40,412 bases of DNA, taken from positions 1 through 40,412 of the IMG/VR virus record IMGVR_UViG_3300046536_000163; one strand, 5' to 3'. Source of the DNA: a virus. Positions 26,274 to 35,500 of this stretch are shown one piece after another. Every line of letters starts with the position of its first letter. Position 1 is the stretch's first letter. The position numbers and the translations under genes were made by a program. The notes beneath the pieces were generated by a model. It saw nothing but the letters and a program-made list of their open reading frames with translations, ran no database searches and was not told the DNA's origin.

Positions 26274-26998
26274 TGACAGATCTTTCTAGCCGATCGGCCC
26301 GTCAGGGTGTGGTCGAGAAGCGAAGCCGTCCCTTTGAGGGGATTGACCTTCGCGACGTCGACAACGGCACGGGCGGGAACACGCTCCGGTTCACCGGGTA
26401 CGCGTCCGTAGTCGAGTCGCCGTATGAAATGCAGGACTACCTAGGCGACTACACCGAGGTAATCCGAGGCGGGGCGTTCGGCAAGACGCTCGCTGCCGGT
26501 GCCGACGTGCCTTTCAAGCTGAACCACGAAGGCATGACCCTTGCGCGGACGAAGTCCGGCACCATGCGGCTCGCCGAGGACTCGACCGGGCTGCACGTCG
26601 AGGCCGACCTAGACCCCGGGAATCCGGAGGTTCTGGCACTCCGGTCGGCGATGCAGCGCGGTGACCTGGACGAGATGAGTTTCGCCTTCCGGGTGAACGC
26701 TCAGCAGTGGTCGCCCGACTGGTCTCAGCGGGATATCACCGAGGTCGACCTGAATAAGGGAGACGTCAGTGTCGTGAACTACGGCGCGAACCCGCACACC
26801 GCCGGACTGGCGTCCCTTCGCTCCGCCGAGGCGTTCGCCGACGCGATGCTGAAGCTTCGCAGTGCCGACGGGTTCACCGCTGAGCAGATCGAGGCCATTC
26901 GCCGGGCACTGCCCGCCATGGCCGAGCGAACCGAGGTCGAGCCCGAAGACGTCGACCTGTCGCTGTACGACGCGCGCCTTCGAGCGCTGCACCTCTAA
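26273..26998 (+). CDS. Prohead protease (S78/U35 family)
   Basis: A 241-residue protein from GTG 26273, coupled to the portal gene. The catalytic His lies in FKLNHEG (H85) and the Ser in DEMSFAF (S136), with an acidic residue nearby (E134) and the family hallmark LRFTGYASVVESPY near residues 38-51. NKGDVSVVNYGANPHTAG closes the core. The last 70 residues are helical and charged. It processes the capsid N-terminal delta region during maturation; that N-terminal helix is present in the capsid gene following palindrome S11. Confidence 0.9.
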   Translation: MTDLSSRSARQGVVEKRSRPFEGIDLRDVDNGTGGNTLRFTGYASVVESPYEMQDYLGDYTEVIRGGAFGKTLAAGADVPFKLNHEGMTLARTKSGTMRLAEDSTGLHVEADLDPGNPEVLALRSAMQRGDLDEMSFAFRVNAQQWSPDWSQRDITEVDLNKGDVSVVNYGANPHTAGLASLRSAEAFADAMLKLRSADGFTAEQIEAIRRALPAMAERTEVEPEDVDLSLYDARLRALHL

Positions 26999-27012
26999 CC
27001 CACACGCACGGA

Positions 27013-27037
27013 GCACCTACTCACGACGAGTAGGTGC
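27013..27037 (+). promoter_or_regulatory. 25-bp palindrome S11
   Basis: GCACCTACTCA-CGA-CGAGTAGGTGC, one mismatch in the right arm that is not compensated in the left, between the protease and capsid genes. The capsid ATG is 33 bases downstream. Confidence 0.7.
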
Positions 27038-27069
27038 CTTCCGCCATGCCCAAAACAGGGAGTGCCCGA

Positions 27070-28392
27070 ATGCGGGACATCATCAATGGCGTCATCGCCA
27101 ACCGTTCCGAGGCGCGCGGCAAGCTTGACGCTCTGCTCGACGCCGCGAAGGCCGAGAAGCGCGGTCTCAACGACGGCGAGAAGGTCCAGTTCGATGGACT
27201 GGAGGCCGAGGTTCGCGCGTTCGATGAGCGAATCACCGAGCTGGACGCTCAGATTCGCGCCGACGAGAAGGCGGCCGAGGTCGCGAAGCGCTACGCGTCT
27301 GCGAGCGTCACCAGCGAGCCTGAGATCTACCGGTCCGGCCCCGGCGGCGAATCCTACTTCCGCGACCTCTGGCTGTCGCAGAAGAACGGCGACCGTCAGG
27401 CGTTCGACCGGCTGTCGCGCAACTCGACTGCCCGTGAGGCCGAGAAGCGAGCGCTGAGCACTGTCAACGGCGCGGGTGGCGAGCTGGTCCCGCCCCTGTG
27501 GCTGGAGAACGAGTTCGTCAAGCTCGCGCGTGCGGGTCGAGTGACTGCTGACCGGGTGCCGACTCAGGCGCTTCCGGCCGGTACCGACTCGATCAGCATT
27601 CCGAAGGTCGCTTCGGGTACCGCTACGGCGATCCAGGGCACGCAGAACACTCCGGTGCAGCAGACCGACATCACCACGACCGCCATTTCCAGCTCGGTCG
27701 TGACCATCGCCGGTGGTCAGACCCTGAGCCTTCAGCTCATCGAACAGTCGCCGCTGAACGTCGATGACATGGTTCTGTCCGACCTCGCTGCCGCGTACGC
27801 CACGAACCTGAACCTTCAGGTTCTCTCCGGTACCGGTGCGGCCGGTCAGCTTCTCGGCATCTTCACTCTGTCGGGTACCAACGCGATCACTACGGCGTCG
27901 ACCGTGGACGCGCCGACCGTGTACAAGTCCATCGCGAACGCGATCCAGACCGTGCACACGAACCGGTTCCTGCCTCCGGACACGATCATCATGCACCCGC
28001 GCCGTTGGGCGTGGTTCACCGCTCAGGTCGACTCCGCCGGTCGGCCCCTGGTCGTGCCGAACGCGAACGGCCCGATGAACGCTCTGTCGACCCTCGGCGA
28101 GCCGATCGCTCAGGGCTACGTCGGCACCATGCTGGGCCTGCCGGTCTTCGTGGACGCGCTGATCCCGGTCAACGTCGGCACCGGTACCAACCAGGACCGG
28201 ATCATCGTTGCTCGCATGGCCGACCTGGTCATGTGGGAGGGCAACGTCAAGGCTGAGGCGTTCCCGCAGACCTACGCCAACCAGCTGAGCGTCTTCGTCC
28301 GGCTGTACAACTACGCGAGCTTCCAGCCCGCGCGGTACCCGAAGTCCATCAGCGTGATCGACGGTCTCGCCCTGGTCACCCCGACCTTCTAA
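27070..28392 (+). CDS. Major capsid protein (HK97 fold)
   Basis: A 440-residue protein. ATG 27070 is preferred because AGGGAG lies 8 bases upstream and the product then begins MRDIINGVIANRSEARG, a usual start; ATG 27046 is in frame upstream. Residues 1-85 are a coiled-coil delta region (LDALLDAAKAEKRGLNDGEKVQFDGLEAEV), followed by a linker and the mature capsid with VPPLWLENEFVKLARAGRVTADRV, IQGTQNTPVQQTD and the C-terminal LYNYASFQPARYPKSISVIDGLALV. HK97-fold capsid with an internal scaffolding region removed by the protease. Bounded by S11 and a terminator-like hairpin. Confidence 0.93.
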   Translation: MRDIINGVIANRSEARGKLDALLDAAKAEKRGLNDGEKVQFDGLEAEVRAFDERITELDAQIRADEKAAEVAKRYASASVTSEPEIYRSGPGGESYFRDLWLSQKNGDRQAFDRLSRNSTAREAEKRALSTVNGAGGELVPPLWLENEFVKLARAGRVTADRVPTQALPAGTDSISIPKVASGTATAIQGTQNTPVQQTDITTTAISSSVVTIAGGQTLSLQLIEQSPLNVDDMVLSDLAAAYATNLNLQVLSGTGAAGQLLGIFTLSGTNAITTASTVDAPTVYKSIANAIQTVHTNRFLPPDTIIMHPRRWAWFTAQVDSAGRPLVVPNANGPMNALSTLGEPIAQGYVGTMLGLPVFVDALIPVNVGTGTNQDRIIVARMADLVMWEGNVKAEAFPQTYANQLSVFVRLYNYASFQPARYPKSISVIDGLALVTPTF

Positions 28393-28402
28393 GCCCGTTA
28401 GT

Positions 28403-28435
28403 GCCCCCGCTGTCACGTGCGGCGGGGGCGCTCTC
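28403..28435 (+). terminator. Hairpin after the capsid gene
   Basis: GCCCCCGC (28403-28410) pairs with GCGGGGGC (28422-28429). Likely a partial terminator or mRNA-stabilising structure that sets capsid expression apart from the downstream tail genes. Confidence 0.65.
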
Positions 28436-28457
28436 CGGCCCCTAGGAAGGGGAACAC

Positions 28458-28715
28458 GTGAGCCTGAACCTGAACCCGATCAACTACGCCGTCGGTCTGA
28501 TGACGGATGCCGAGACCAGCGCTTTGCATGGTCTCGAAGACCGGAAGGCGCAAGACCTCGCCGAGTTGGCGATTGTGGTCGAGCATCTCCGGACCTACGA
28601 CGTGTCGCACCTCGGCGACGACGTCGAGAAGCTTCGCGTTTCTGTCCTCGCTGACGTCGAGGCCGCGCTGAGTACCCCTCGGAAGGGTGCTCGCAAGACT
28701 GCCCCGGCTAGCTAG
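28458..28715 (+). CDS. Hypothetical head-region protein (85 residues)
   Basis: GTG 28458 with GGAAGGGG upstream. SLNLNPINYAVGLMTDAETSALHGLEDRKAQDLAELAIVVEHLRTYDVSHLGDDVEKLRVSVLADVEAALS is largely helical with a basic, Lys/Ala-rich end. Its position after the capsid gene recalls small head-associated or connector-helper proteins of actinophages. No motif identifies it. Confidence 0.65.
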   Translation: MSLNLNPINYAVGLMTDAETSALHGLEDRKAQDLAELAIVVEHLRTYDVSHLGDDVEKLRVSVLADVEAALSTPRKGARKTAPAS

Positions 28716-28726
28716 GAGAGTGCCCC

Positions 28727-29611
28727 GTGTCGCTTATCTACTTCGCGGGGCAAGACGTCGGGCTTACCGCCGTTCCTCTCGCGGACGACGGGAGCCCCGC
28801 AGCGGGGTCTGTGGCCGTCTCTGTGGCTGTCACAGACCCTTCCGGGGCCGTCACCTCACCCTCGGTCTCCGGGCCCGTTGGCGGGGCGTACAGCGCCGTT
28901 GTGGTGGCCGTCTCGACCCCGGGTGTGTGGCTGGTCCGGTGGACGGCGACAGGAACCGGCGTCGGCTGGTCGAGCGAGACGCAATTTCAGGTCCGCCCGG
29001 TCGGCGTTGAACAACTGGTCGACTTGCCGTCCGTGAAGTCGCACCTGAATATCCCGTCGAATGACACCCGTCAGGATGATGAGCTTCAGGGCTTCATTCT
29101 CGCGGCTGCCGACCTCGCCCGGGATTTCTGCGGTCCGTTTCTGCCGGAAACCCACACCGAGTACCACGATGGCGGGTCGCCGACCATCGTTCCTGATTGG
29201 CTGCCGGTCGCAAAGGTGCTCAGCGTCACCGAGTACTACGGCACGTCGGCTTTCCCGCTGACGGAACAGCCCCTAGACAGCCCGACGAATGCCTTCGCCT
29301 ACACGGTCGACTACACGACCGGGCAGATTGCCCGACGGGCGTTCAGCGGTGACGCTGCGCGATTCGCTGACGGCGTGAAGAACATCCGGATCGTCTACAC
29401 GGCCGGTCTCGGCGTAGTCCCTTGGCACGTGCGACTCGGCACCCTCGAACTGGTCCGTCATCTCTGGCAGTTGACGCAACAGGGCGGACGCCCGAAGTTC
29501 GGCAGTTCCGGTTACGACGGGTCTGACGTCACGACCCCGACCGGGTTCGCGCTGCCCAACCGCGTGATCCAGCTATGGGGGCCGAAGCGTCGAGCCCCCG
29601 GCATCGCCTAG
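28727..29611 (+). CDS. Head-tail connector with N-terminal Ig-like domain
   Basis: A 294-residue protein from GTG 28727 with TAGGAGAG upstream. Residues 1-95 look like a beta-sandwich (LTAVPLADDGSPAAGSVAVSVAVTDPSGAV and GVWLVRWTATGTGVGWSSETQFQV), an Ig-like fold. Residues 97-294 resemble the gp6-like connector family: VEQLVDLPSVKSHLNIPSNDTRQDDELQGFILAAADLARDFCG, a helical N-terminal part, then VDYTTGQIARRAF, IRIVYTAGLGVVPWHVRLGTLELVRHLWQLTQ. The Ig domain fused in front is unusual for a connector and may decorate the neck. Followed by an unusually large gap for this region. Confidence 0.75.
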   Translation: MSLIYFAGQDVGLTAVPLADDGSPAAGSVAVSVAVTDPSGAVTSPSVSGPVGGAYSAVVVAVSTPGVWLVRWTATGTGVGWSSETQFQVRPVGVEQLVDLPSVKSHLNIPSNDTRQDDELQGFILAAADLARDFCGPFLPETHTEYHDGGSPTIVPDWLPVAKVLSVTEYYGTSAFPLTEQPLDSPTNAFAYTVDYTTGQIARRAFSGDAARFADGVKNIRIVYTAGLGVVPWHVRLGTLELVRHLWQLTQQGGRPKFGSSGYDGSDVTTPTGFALPNRVIQLWGPKRRAPGIA

Positions 29612-29640
29612 TCACTCTCTGCTCATCCCGAGAGTGCCTC

Positions 29641-29681
29641 TATGTCCGTTTTTGCCCCTTAGCACCCGTTGCCGGCATCGG
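29641..29681 (-). repeat. 41-nt inverted repeat, copy R (partner at 7817-7857)
   Basis: The reverse complement matches 7817-7857 at 38 of 41 bases. It occupies most of a 93-bp gap (29612-29704) in an otherwise tightly packed tail operon, so it looks like an insertion or retained element. A rightward late transcript through it would be complementary to the 3' end of the nuclease mRNA. Confidence 0.85.
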
Positions 29682-29704
29682 GCCCATTTTCACGGAGAGT
29701 GACA

Positions 29705-30172
29705 TTGGCGATCCCTAGTTCGTCCGCCCCGGTCGCCCGCACCTTCCTGCACGACCAGCTCACCGCGCAGCTCATCCCGGACCCGCTGAGCAAGTCATCG
29801 AGCCTTCTCGTCTGCTATGACGACCCTGGCCCGAATCAGCCGGACGACATTGTGAGCGTCGGCAAGATTCACCGCCGAATCGCCGTTAATTCGATGGTCG
29901 GCTCAGGCGGGGCCGGGTGGCTCGAAGAGAGCTACACCGTAGAAGTCCTGATCGACGTCTTTCGGGGCGGCGACTCAGACCAAGTCGCATTCACGCGTGC
30001 ATCCCTTCTCTGTGACTCAGTCGTTGCGCTGGTCCGCTCTGACCCATCCCTCGGTAATTCCGTCGTCGTCGCTAAGCCGACTTCTGACGTGATCGAGGTC
30101 GAGTGGGATGCGGACCACCTAGGGAAGCGAGCGACGGCGACCGTCGAAATCTCTTGCTACCAGAGGATCTAG
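29705..30172 (+). CDS. Probable tail terminator / head-tail completion protein
   Basis: A 155-residue protein from TTG 29705, with GGAGAG 8 bases upstream. APVARTFLHDQLTAQLIPDPLSKSSSLLVCYDDPGPNQPDDIVSVGKIHRRI, then WLEESYTVEVLIDVFRGGDSDQVAFTRASLLCDSVVALVRSDPSLGNSV and VEVEWDADHLGKRATATVEISCYQRI. An alpha-beta layout with a strand for YTVEVLIDVF fits the small tail-terminator family that caps the tail tube, and the position between connector and tube genes agrees. Identification is by position and layout. Confidence 0.55.
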   Translation: MAIPSSSAPVARTFLHDQLTAQLIPDPLSKSSSLLVCYDDPGPNQPDDIVSVGKIHRRIAVNSMVGSGGAGWLEESYTVEVLIDVFRGGDSDQVAFTRASLLCDSVVALVRSDPSLGNSVVVAKPTSDVIEVEWDADHLGKRATATVEISCYQRI

Positions 30173-30174
30173 CT

Positions 30175-30426
30175 TTGCCTTCCTTCGCCTACACGGGCTC
30201 TGAAACCCGCTACTACCCGACTATCGGGCGCGAGGTCAGCCCGGGTGACGCCGTCGATTGGGCGGATGAGCCGGAAGACGGCCGTTGGTCGCCCGTCGGT
30301 GCCGCTCCGTCCGTTCCCGCCGTCAAGCCCGCCCCTGTCGAGCCTGACCCTGCCCCGACTGCCCCGGTCGACCCTGCCCCGGTCGAGACCGCTGCGGCTG
30401 CCCCGAACCCCGGAATGAGTGCCTAA
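30175..30426 (+). CDS. Small protein with Pro/Ala-rich tail (83 residues)
   Basis: TTG 30175 with AGAGGAT upstream. The first 45 residues are a small beta-rich domain (FAYTGSETRYYPTIGREVSPGDAVDWADEPEDGRWSPVG), and the rest is a Pro/Ala/Val tail (PSVPAVKPAPVEPDPAPTAP). The beta part looks like short tail-accessory or decoration domains of actinophages. Its stop overlaps the tube gene start (TAATG). Confidence 0.6.
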   Translation: MPSFAYTGSETRYYPTIGREVSPGDAVDWADEPEDGRWSPVGAAPSVPAVKPAPVEPDPAPTAPVDPAPVETAAAAPNPGMSA

Positions 30427-31391
30427 TGCCTCAGAGCACAGCAAAGAGCTTCCTCGGAATCGCGAAGGAAACGACCTTCGGCACCCCGGTTCCTCCGACT
30501 GCCTTCCTGCCGGTCACCGCCATCACGCCGAAGGACAACCTGACGCTTATCCCTGACAAGGGGTGGCGAGGCGCGATGGTCGACCTGTACGGCGAGACTT
30601 CCGGGCCTCTGTTCGCGACTGTCGACTTTGACGGCGACGTGTTCGCCGACACTGTCGGGTTCGTGCTCGCGGGTGTCCTCGGCGACCTCACCACGACCGG
30701 CGCGTCTACCCCGTATTCGCACGCCTTCGCCGTGCTGAACAGCGGTAACGGGCAGCCGACTTCGTACACCCTGACGGACAGCTACGCGGCCGGTTCCCGG
30801 GCGTACGCGGGCGCGAAGTTCAGCGAGATCGGTTTCAAGTTCAACGCTGACGGGGTGCTGACCTACGCGGCGAAGGCGACGACCTTCGGTTCGGCTACCG
30901 CTACTCTGCCGACGGCTTCGTTCACTTCCGTGCCTCAGTTCGCCGGTTGGAACGGTGTCGTGCAGATCGGCGGTGTTGCGTCTACCGGTGTCCTCGACGC
31001 CGAGGTGACGATCAAGCGGCCGGTTACCGTCCTGAACGCTGTCGACGGCACTCAGGCACCCGCCGCACTGTGGTCCGGCCCGGTCAGCGTCGACGGGAAG
31101 ATGACCCTGGTCATGGAGGACGACACCGCCCTGACCAACTACCTCACGCAGGTTCAGCCTTCCCTTGATTTCAACTTCACTCAGGGAACCGGTGCGGCGC
31201 TCACTCAGCTGAAGCTGCACATGTCGAAGGTTTCCTACTCCGCCGCTGACATCACGCGCGGTAAGGACTACGTGGAGATTCCGGTGACCTTCTCGGCCAT
31301 CGCAAACGCGACTGACATTGGCACTTCTGCCGGTTACTCGCCTATCAAGGTCACCCTTCAGAACGCCATCGCGAGCGGAGTCTTCAAGTAA
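30426..31391 (+). CDS. Major tail tube protein
   Basis: A 321-residue protein; ATG 30426 is coupled to the previous gene. MPQSTAKSFLGIAKETTFGTPVPPTAFLPV is the classic start of actinophage tail tube subunits; DKGWRGAMVDLYGETSGPLFATVDFDGDVFADTVGFVLAGVLGD follows, then FSEIGFKFNADGVLTYAAKATTFG and IKRPVTVLNAVDGTQAPAALWSGPVSVDG, and a C-terminal ITRGKDYVEIPVTFSAIANATDIG. Beta-rich throughout. Forms stacked rings of the non-contractile tail. Stop overlaps the chaperone start. Confidence 0.88.
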   Translation: MPQSTAKSFLGIAKETTFGTPVPPTAFLPVTAITPKDNLTLIPDKGWRGAMVDLYGETSGPLFATVDFDGDVFADTVGFVLAGVLGDLTTTGASTPYSHAFAVLNSGNGQPTSYTLTDSYAAGSRAYAGAKFSEIGFKFNADGVLTYAAKATTFGSATATLPTASFTSVPQFAGWNGVVQIGGVASTGVLDAEVTIKRPVTVLNAVDGTQAPAALWSGPVSVDGKMTLVMEDDTALTNYLTQVQPSLDFNFTQGTGAALTQLKLHMSKVSYSAADITRGKDYVEIPVTFSAIANATDIGTSAGYSPIKVTLQNAIASGVFK

Positions 31392-31837
31392 TGAGCGACG
31401 TCACCACCTCGACCCGTGTCAACCTGCCTTCCGGCGGTTGGGCCGACCTCCGCCCTGTCGCCGACGTCACCGAGCGGCAGCGTCGGCCGATCAAGCGCAT
31501 TCAGACCACGCTCGCCGGTATGCCTGCCTTCGCGTCGGCCGTCCGTGAAGCTGAGGCCGCCGGGGGCTCCGACCTGACTCCGGAGCAGCAGTTGAAGATT
31601 GCCGCCGGTATGGGCGAGGCGTTCGATCTGCTGGAGAACCTGAACGACGCGCTGATCGTCGCTGCGGTCCGTGGCTGGTCCTACGGGGCCGAGGTCACCG
31701 CCGACGCGTGCCAGGACCTTCCCGGCCGGGACCTCGACAAGCTTCGGGAGGCGACCTCGCCGTACCTGAAGGAACTCATGCCCGACTTCGACCCGACCCC
31801 GGACGCGTCGAGCCCTATCGAGCCCTCCGCCGCCTAA
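31391..31837 (+). CDS. Tail assembly chaperone, short form
   Basis: A 148-residue protein; ATG 31391 overlaps the tube gene stop (TAATG). Largely helical: VADVTERQRRPIKRIQTTLAGMPAFASAVREAEAAGG, MGEAFDLLENLNDALIVAAVRGWSYGAEVTAD, RDLDKLREATSPYLKELMPDFDP. This is the usual G-type chaperone that binds the tape measure and recruits tube subunits. Its gene is followed by an open frame in the -1 register without its own start, the classical G/GT arrangement. Near the stop is GCTGGAGGGGAGC, a strong ribosome-site-like sequence at 31846-31858. Confidence 0.8.
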   Translation: MSDVTTSTRVNLPSGGWADLRPVADVTERQRRPIKRIQTTLAGMPAFASAVREAEAAGGSDLTPEQQLKIAAGMGEAFDLLENLNDALIVAAVRGWSYGAEVTADACQDLPGRDLDKLREATSPYLKELMPDFDPTPDASSPIEPSAA

Positions 31838-32040
31838 GCGCAGCGCTGGAGGGGAGCAACTCCTACACCCCTGACGAGTACCCCGCCGAGGAATACCGGA
31901 CGTGGCGACTCTGCACATTGATGCACTGTCGCCCGTCCGACCTCGACGGGGAATCCGCCGTTGAGCTCGATTGGCTGCTAGCCGTTGACGACACGGTCGA
32001 GCGGGTGCGGCGCAAGAAAGAGGCAGCCGCAAATGGCTAA
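31838..32040 (+). CDS. Tail assembly chaperone, frameshift extension (-1 frame)
   Basis: The -1 frame is open from about 31708 to the stop at 32038-32040. It encodes RRLSAALEGSNSYTPDEYPAEEYRTWRLCTLMHCRPSDLDGESAVELDWLL, typical of the C-terminal part of the long chaperone form. No start codon in this frame has a usable ribosome site, so it should be made by a -1 ribosomal frameshift late in the short-form frame (31708-31837). I see no canonical X-XXY-YYZ slip site there; ACC-CCG near 31795 would allow only a single-tRNA slip. The left boundary given is the end of the short form, not a start. Confidence 0.65.
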
Positions 32041-32518
32041 CGACAGCTTCATGGAAGCCGTCATCACGGGGAACCGGCGCACTGCTGAGTCCCTACTTCT
32101 GATGGACGCACGGGTTGATGTTCAGACAGCTAAGGCGCTGAAGCAAGTCGTTGCGCTGACGAAGCGCTCGGTTCGCGGACAGCTTCGCGGGGGGCCCCGC
32201 TGGAACCGTCGAGGGAAGTCGGCCCGGACCGGTCCAGAAGTTCGGATCGAGGGGGCACCGACCCATTCGAGTAAGTCCGGTGGGCCCGGCAAGTTCACGG
32301 GCTCGCTCTACAACTCGATCACGGGCAGCAAGAAGCCCCGTGTGAATTTCCACGAACAGAGCGTCGCTGTGTTCGCCGGTTCTAAGGGCAAAGTCCAGAA
32401 CCTGTACAAGGGGCAACTCGAATCGAAGTTCCCCTATTTCAAGCCCGGCGTAAACAAAGCGGTGCCGAAGATGCCCGCTATTTGGGAACGCGCATGGGGC
32501 GAAGCCGTGAAGACCTAG
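32033..32518 (+). CDS. HK97 gp10-like / minor tail protein
   Basis: A 161-residue protein from ATG 32033, which overlaps the end of the frameshift extension by 8 bases. Helical N-terminus (ANDSFMEAVITGNRRTAESLLLMDARVDVQTAKALKQVVALTKRSVRGQLRGG), then basic NRRGKSARTGPEVRIEGAPTHSSKSGGPGKFTGSLYNSITGSKKPRVNFHEQSVAVF. The GSLYNSI pattern recalls the HK97 gp10-like family of neck/tail-completion proteins, which normally lie before the tube gene. Here it sits between the chaperones and tape measure, so the assignment is tentative; a minor tail protein is the neutral label. Confidence 0.55.
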   Translation: MANDSFMEAVITGNRRTAESLLLMDARVDVQTAKALKQVVALTKRSVRGQLRGGPRWNRRGKSARTGPEVRIEGAPTHSSKSGGPGKFTGSLYNSITGSKKPRVNFHEQSVAVFAGSKGKVQNLYKGQLESKFPYFKPGVNKAVPKMPAIWERAWGEAVKT

Positions 32519-32533
32519 GGGGGTGGCTAGCTA

Positions 32534-35500
32534 ATGGGTGGACTGCCCCCCGTCTTTATCGAGTTCCTCGGTAGGTCGACCGGGTTCATGGCGACGTCTA
32601 AGGGCGTGCGCAGTGAGCTGAAGGCCGTCGAGCGTGAGGGTGGCGGGAACGTCGCGAAGTTCGGCGCTGTGTCCAAGGCTGCACTTCTCGGCGTAGGCGT
32701 TGCTGCGGCGGTTGCTGCAATCAAGACCGTGCACATGGCGGCCGACTTTCAAACGCAAATGACCCGTGTCCGCACGGGTGCGGGTGAGCTTGCCTCGAAC
32801 ATGGGCATGGTCAGTAACGGAGTCCTCGCCATGGCGGGGCAGGTCGGGCAGTCGACGGCGTCTCTGACGACCGGCCTGTACACGGTCGAGTCGGCCGGGT
32901 TCCACGGTGCCAACGCACTGAACGTGCTCCGCGTCTCGGCCATGGGTGCGAAGGTTGGCGCTGCAAGTCTTGGCTCCGTCACGGACGCCGTGACTACGGC
33001 AATGAACGCGTACGGCCTGAAGACGAACGACGTCGCGAAGACGCAGCAGAACGCTACCGACGTCATGAACGCACTAATCGGCACCGAGGCCGAGGGCAAG
33101 ACCAACATGGAAGCCCTAGCGGGCTCTATGGCGTCAATCCTGCCGGTTTCCTCGGCGGCGAAGGTCGGGCTTAACGAAGTCCTCGGCGCTATGGCAACAA
33201 TGACGTCTCAGGGCACCTCGGCGGACGTCGCAGCGACCTACCTGCGGCAGACCATCGGGCAGCTCTCGAACCCGTCGGCGAAGGCCGCAGCGACTATGAA
33301 GGGTCTCGGGCTGTCCGCTACGGCGGTAAGCCAGGAACTCGGTACGAAGGGCCTCGCTGCCACGCTGACGACCCTCACGGACGCCATTAAGAACAAAATG
33401 GGTCCGAGTGGCACGGTCCTAATCGACACGCTTGCGAAGGCCGCGAAGTCCGGTAAGGACTACCAGTCGCAGCTAAACAAAATGAGCGGGTCGCAGAAGA
33501 CCTATATCGGCGCACTGGCGACCATGGTCGGCGGAACAAAGTCGATGATGGGTGCCCTTCAGCTAACCGGCGGGCACATGGCCGTGTTTCAGGCCAACGT
33601 CGCCGGGGTCGCGCAGCACGTGAAGGACGGCGGGCACGGCATTGAAGGCTGGGCTGACGTCCAAAAGACCTTCAATCAGCGAATGGCCGAGGCGAAGGGC
33701 TCAATCGAAGCCGTCGCTATTTCCATCGGTCAGGTTCTGCTGCCGTACGCAACGAAGATGGTCGGTTGGCTGTCGACTGGCGTCGGATGGCTCACTCGGC
33801 ACCGGTCGGCCGTTCTAGTACTCGCGTCCGCAATCGGCGGGGTGCTGGTAATCGGTCTCGCTGCTGCGGCGGCTGCCGCATGGGCGTTCGCTGGGGCAAT
33901 CCTGGCTAACCCGGTCACGTGGATAGTCGTCGGCGTAATGGCACTCATTGCCGCGCTGGTCGAGCTGGTCATGCACTGGAAGGCCGTTTGGACCTGGATC
34001 AAGACCGATATCCCCGGCGTCGTAAAGGTCTTCACCGCAGCGTGGCAGGCCGGTTGGTCGCTCCTGCAAACCCTCTGGCAGGACGGCGTTACGGCCGTTC
34101 AGGCTATTGCCAAGTGGCTCGATGACAACGTGCTGAAGTGGCTTCAGGCCCGGCTGTCCGACCTCACGACGTGGTGGTCGGCGAACTCGCTGGAGATTTC
34201 TCAGGCGTGGTCGCTGGTCTGGAAGATCGTGCAGAACGAAGCGTCGATTGTCTGGTCTTGGCTGAAGACCGGGCTGGTCGTCCTGCAAGGGGTCTGGAAT
34301 GTTGCCTGGGCCGTGATAAAGGGCGTTGTCGTCCTGGTCTGGGACGCGATTTCGAACGCTGTCACTTTCGCGATGCACGCAGTCATGAACGTGATTTCGA
34401 TCGTGCTCGACGTCGTAACCGGCCACTGGGGCAAGGCGTGGTCCGACCTGAAGAAGCTAGTGACTCAGGCTTTCTCGGATGTGACCCGGTTCCTCGGGGG
34501 ACTGGCGTCCGACTTCGGGTCGCTGCTGTACAGCGCGGGAACCGCCCTGATCGACGGTCTTATCAAGGGCGTCGAGAGCATGGCGAGTACAGCCGTCGAC
34601 ACCGTGAAGAACATCGGCAAGTCCGCCGTTTCCGGCATCAAGTCGATTCTCGGAATCAAGTCGCCCTCACGCGTCTTCAGGGACGAAGTTGGCAAGTGGA
34701 TTCCGCACGGCATCGCGGCCGGTGTGCTGGCACACGCCGGGGTTGTGAACGACGCGATGACCAGCACGGCCGACGGCGCAGTGAAGTCGTTCAGTGACCG
34801 TCTCGGAATCGCCTCGCCCTCGAAGGTCTTCCGTCAGCTCGGCATTTGGATAAACGTCGGGCTCGCCAACGGTCTGACCGGCTCGCAGGCTCAGGTGAAG
34901 TCGGCAACGGCTAAGACTGAGACGCTGCTGATGCAGTCGTACAACAACCTGTTGGACCTCGCCGCGAAGGCCGCATCCGGCAAGACCAGGGACGGCGTTT
35001 TCGGGGGCTACTACAAGTCGACCGAGAACAAGGTGAAGTCCCTTGAATCGTACGTTGCGAAGGAAGGCGCGGTACTGCTGCGGCTCGCTTCCCAGCGGGA
35101 TTCTGTCGCGTCGAGGCTGAAGTCTGCTCAGTCCAACTTGGCCACCCTTACTAAGGCGTGGTGGACCGAGCGGAACAGCGTCGCGTCGAACATCATGCAG
35201 GGTGCTTCAGTCGTCATGCAGAGCAGCAATGGCGGAGCCCTCGGGGCGAACGACATCGTTCAGAACATGACCGATCAGGTCCAGTCTGCAACGCAGTTCG
35301 CCGGGAACCTCGACAAGCTCAAGAAAATGGGCCTGTCGACCGACCTGATTGCTCAGATCGCCGGTAGCGGCGTAAGTCAGGGTGGTGCGACCGCTCAGGC
35401 TCTCGCATCCTCGGCGAATGTCGCTCAGATCAAGCAGCTGAACGATATGCAGACCAGCCTTGCGCGGGCTGCGAACAACACGGGTGCCACCGTGGCGGAC

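Noticed and set aside
26995-28416. Long minus-strand open frames opposite the capsid, polymerase, tail-tip and tape measure genes
   Set aside because: GC-rich codon bias on the plus strand creates long antisense frames. They lack ribosome sites, have Arg/Val/Gly-rich random composition and overlap genes with clear motifs.
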